This document shows, piece after piece, positions 7,080-7,292 of a stretch of 7,292 bases of DNA (position 1 is the first letter of the stretch; each line of letters begins with the position of its first letter). A model generated the notes under the pieces. The model did no database searches. It was given only the letters and a program-made list of their open reading frames with translations, and was not told the DNA's origin. The translations under genes were made by a program, and so were the position numbers. Origin of the DNA: an uncultured Collinsella sp. (GTDB taxonomy: Bacteria; Actinomycetota; Coriobacteriia; Coriobacteriales; Coriobacteriaceae); assembly GCA_900757385.1 (NCBI GenBank), contig CAAENO010000168.1, positions 1-7,292 of the forward strand, written 5' to 3'.

Positions 7080-7110
7080 GCCACCACCAGCTACCAGTAA
7101 GCCACCACCA
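7069..7110 (+). repeat. Perfect 21-bp tandem duplication spanning the permease stop codon
   Basis: Positions 7069-7089 and 7090-7110 are identical 21-bp units, each containing TACCAGTAA followed by GCCACCACCA. The first unit includes the last two sense codons and the TAA stop of the permease. Because 21 is a multiple of three, the second unit gives an in-frame copy of Tyr-Gln-stop at 7092-7100; read-through would add only ATTSYQ. It looks like a local slippage or repair duplication. Confidence 0.9.
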
Positions 7111-7112
7111 AC

Positions 7113-7181
7113 AAGTTGCGGTGAATCAGGGACTGAATATGCTATCTAGCAGCTAAAACAGACACTATTTCACCGCAACTT
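7113..7181. repeat. 69-nt imperfect palindrome (long hairpin) downstream of the exporter operon
   Basis: AAGTTGCGGTGAA (7113-7125) and TTCACCGCAACTT (7169-7181) are perfect 13-bp inverted copies. Pairing continues inside with mismatches: A7128-G7129 with C7165-T7166, G7131 with C7163, and C7133-G7135 with C7159-G7161. A small apical stem, TGCT-ATCT-AGCA (7140-7151), tops the structure. The stem is not followed by a T-run on either strand (ATTGAAGG on the + side), so it is not a textbook intrinsic terminator, although it may still end or protect the operon transcript. Its shape resembles a REP-like or other dispersed palindromic element. Whether other copies exist cannot be seen here. Confidence 0.8.
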
Positions 7182-7192
7182 ATTGAAGGGTG

Positions 7193-7292
7193 TTTGCGCC
7201 AGTTCTGGGCGTCGTCCTCGAGCTATCGATGGATGACGGGCTTGTACGGGTCGAGCTTGCTCGGGGCGCTCCTCCTCGCGGGCGAGAGGGCG
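7193..7292 (-). pseudogene. istA: Fragment of IS21-family transposase IstA, with in-frame amber stop, running off the right edge
   Basis: Read on the minus strand from 7291, the frame gives SKLDPYKPVIHR, then a TAG stop (7225-7223), then LEDDAQNWRK. The pattern SKLDPYKPxIxxWLxxD...WRK is typical of the IstA integrase of IS21-type elements, just after its N-terminal helix-turn-helix region. The TAG lies where this family usually has Trp (TGG), so one base change explains it. After NWRK (ending about 7193) the frame continues as HPSISCGE, unlike the usual RKQRHTA continuation, so similarity stops abruptly about 12 nt from the 69-nt palindrome. The 5' part of the gene would lie beyond the right edge. 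It therefore looks like a dead, 3'-truncated remnant. The family call rests on motif memory over about 30 residues. Confidence 0.68.

Noticed and set aside
7069..7110. The two 21-bp copies as a CRISPR remnant or attachment-site pair
   Set aside because: The copies abut with no spacer, lie partly inside a coding end, and no integrase, tRNA or cas gene is near. A simple tandem duplication explains them.

Overview
The window is GC-rich (roughly 60% by eye) bacterial DNA. It carries five intact genes, all on the + strand, and a decayed insertion-sequence fragment at the right edge. A single-chain Fe-S serine dehydratase, a membrane-anchored L,D-transpeptidase and a MacAB-type exporter with no outer-membrane partner in view suggest an anaerobic, Gram-positive, high-GC gut bacterium. 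Coriobacteriia such as Collinsella fit best. The genus is inferred from gene style and was not tested by a search.

Layout. (1) 45-1652: single-chain L-serine dehydratase (beta, ACT and alpha parts fused), closed by a strong intrinsic terminator at 1670-1697. (2) 1739-1744 is a perfect TATAAT -10 box, followed by an L,D-transpeptidase gene (preferred start 1802, end 3526) encoding a cytosolic tail, one membrane helix, peptidoglycan-binding-type repeats and a C-terminal YkuD domain. (3) 3527-3658 is a regulatory intergenic stretch with a perfect 10-bp inverted repeat that overlaps a possible -10 box. (4) 3659-7079: a tightly coupled three-gene operon for a MacAB-type ABC exporter, made of a membrane-fusion adaptor (3659-5095), an ATPase (5095-5868, 1-nt overlap) and an FtsX-type permease (5865-7079, 4-nt overlap). 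(5) 7069-7292: a short accessory-looking tail. It holds a 21-bp perfect tandem duplication that includes the permease stop codon, a 69-nt imperfect palindrome, and a minus-strand fragment of an IS21-family istA transposase carrying an in-frame amber codon.

How the genes relate. The dehydratase turns serine into pyruvate and ammonia and looks independent of the rest. The transpeptidase probably makes or edits 3-3 type cross-links in the wall outside the membrane. The exporter genes form one functional unit: the ATPase powers the permease, and the adaptor sits on the outer face of the membrane. Its substrate (an antimicrobial peptide, a drug or a lipid-like molecule) cannot be read from the sequence. 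The transpeptidase and exporter are neighbours in the same direction, but a shared transcript is uncertain.

I did not find a clearly new multi-gene system. The least ordinary material is the repeat and insertion-sequence debris between 7069 and 7292, together with a few protein details: the cysteine-rich dehydratase tail, the Gln/Arg-repeat tail on the transpeptidase, and the acidic extensions on the adaptor.
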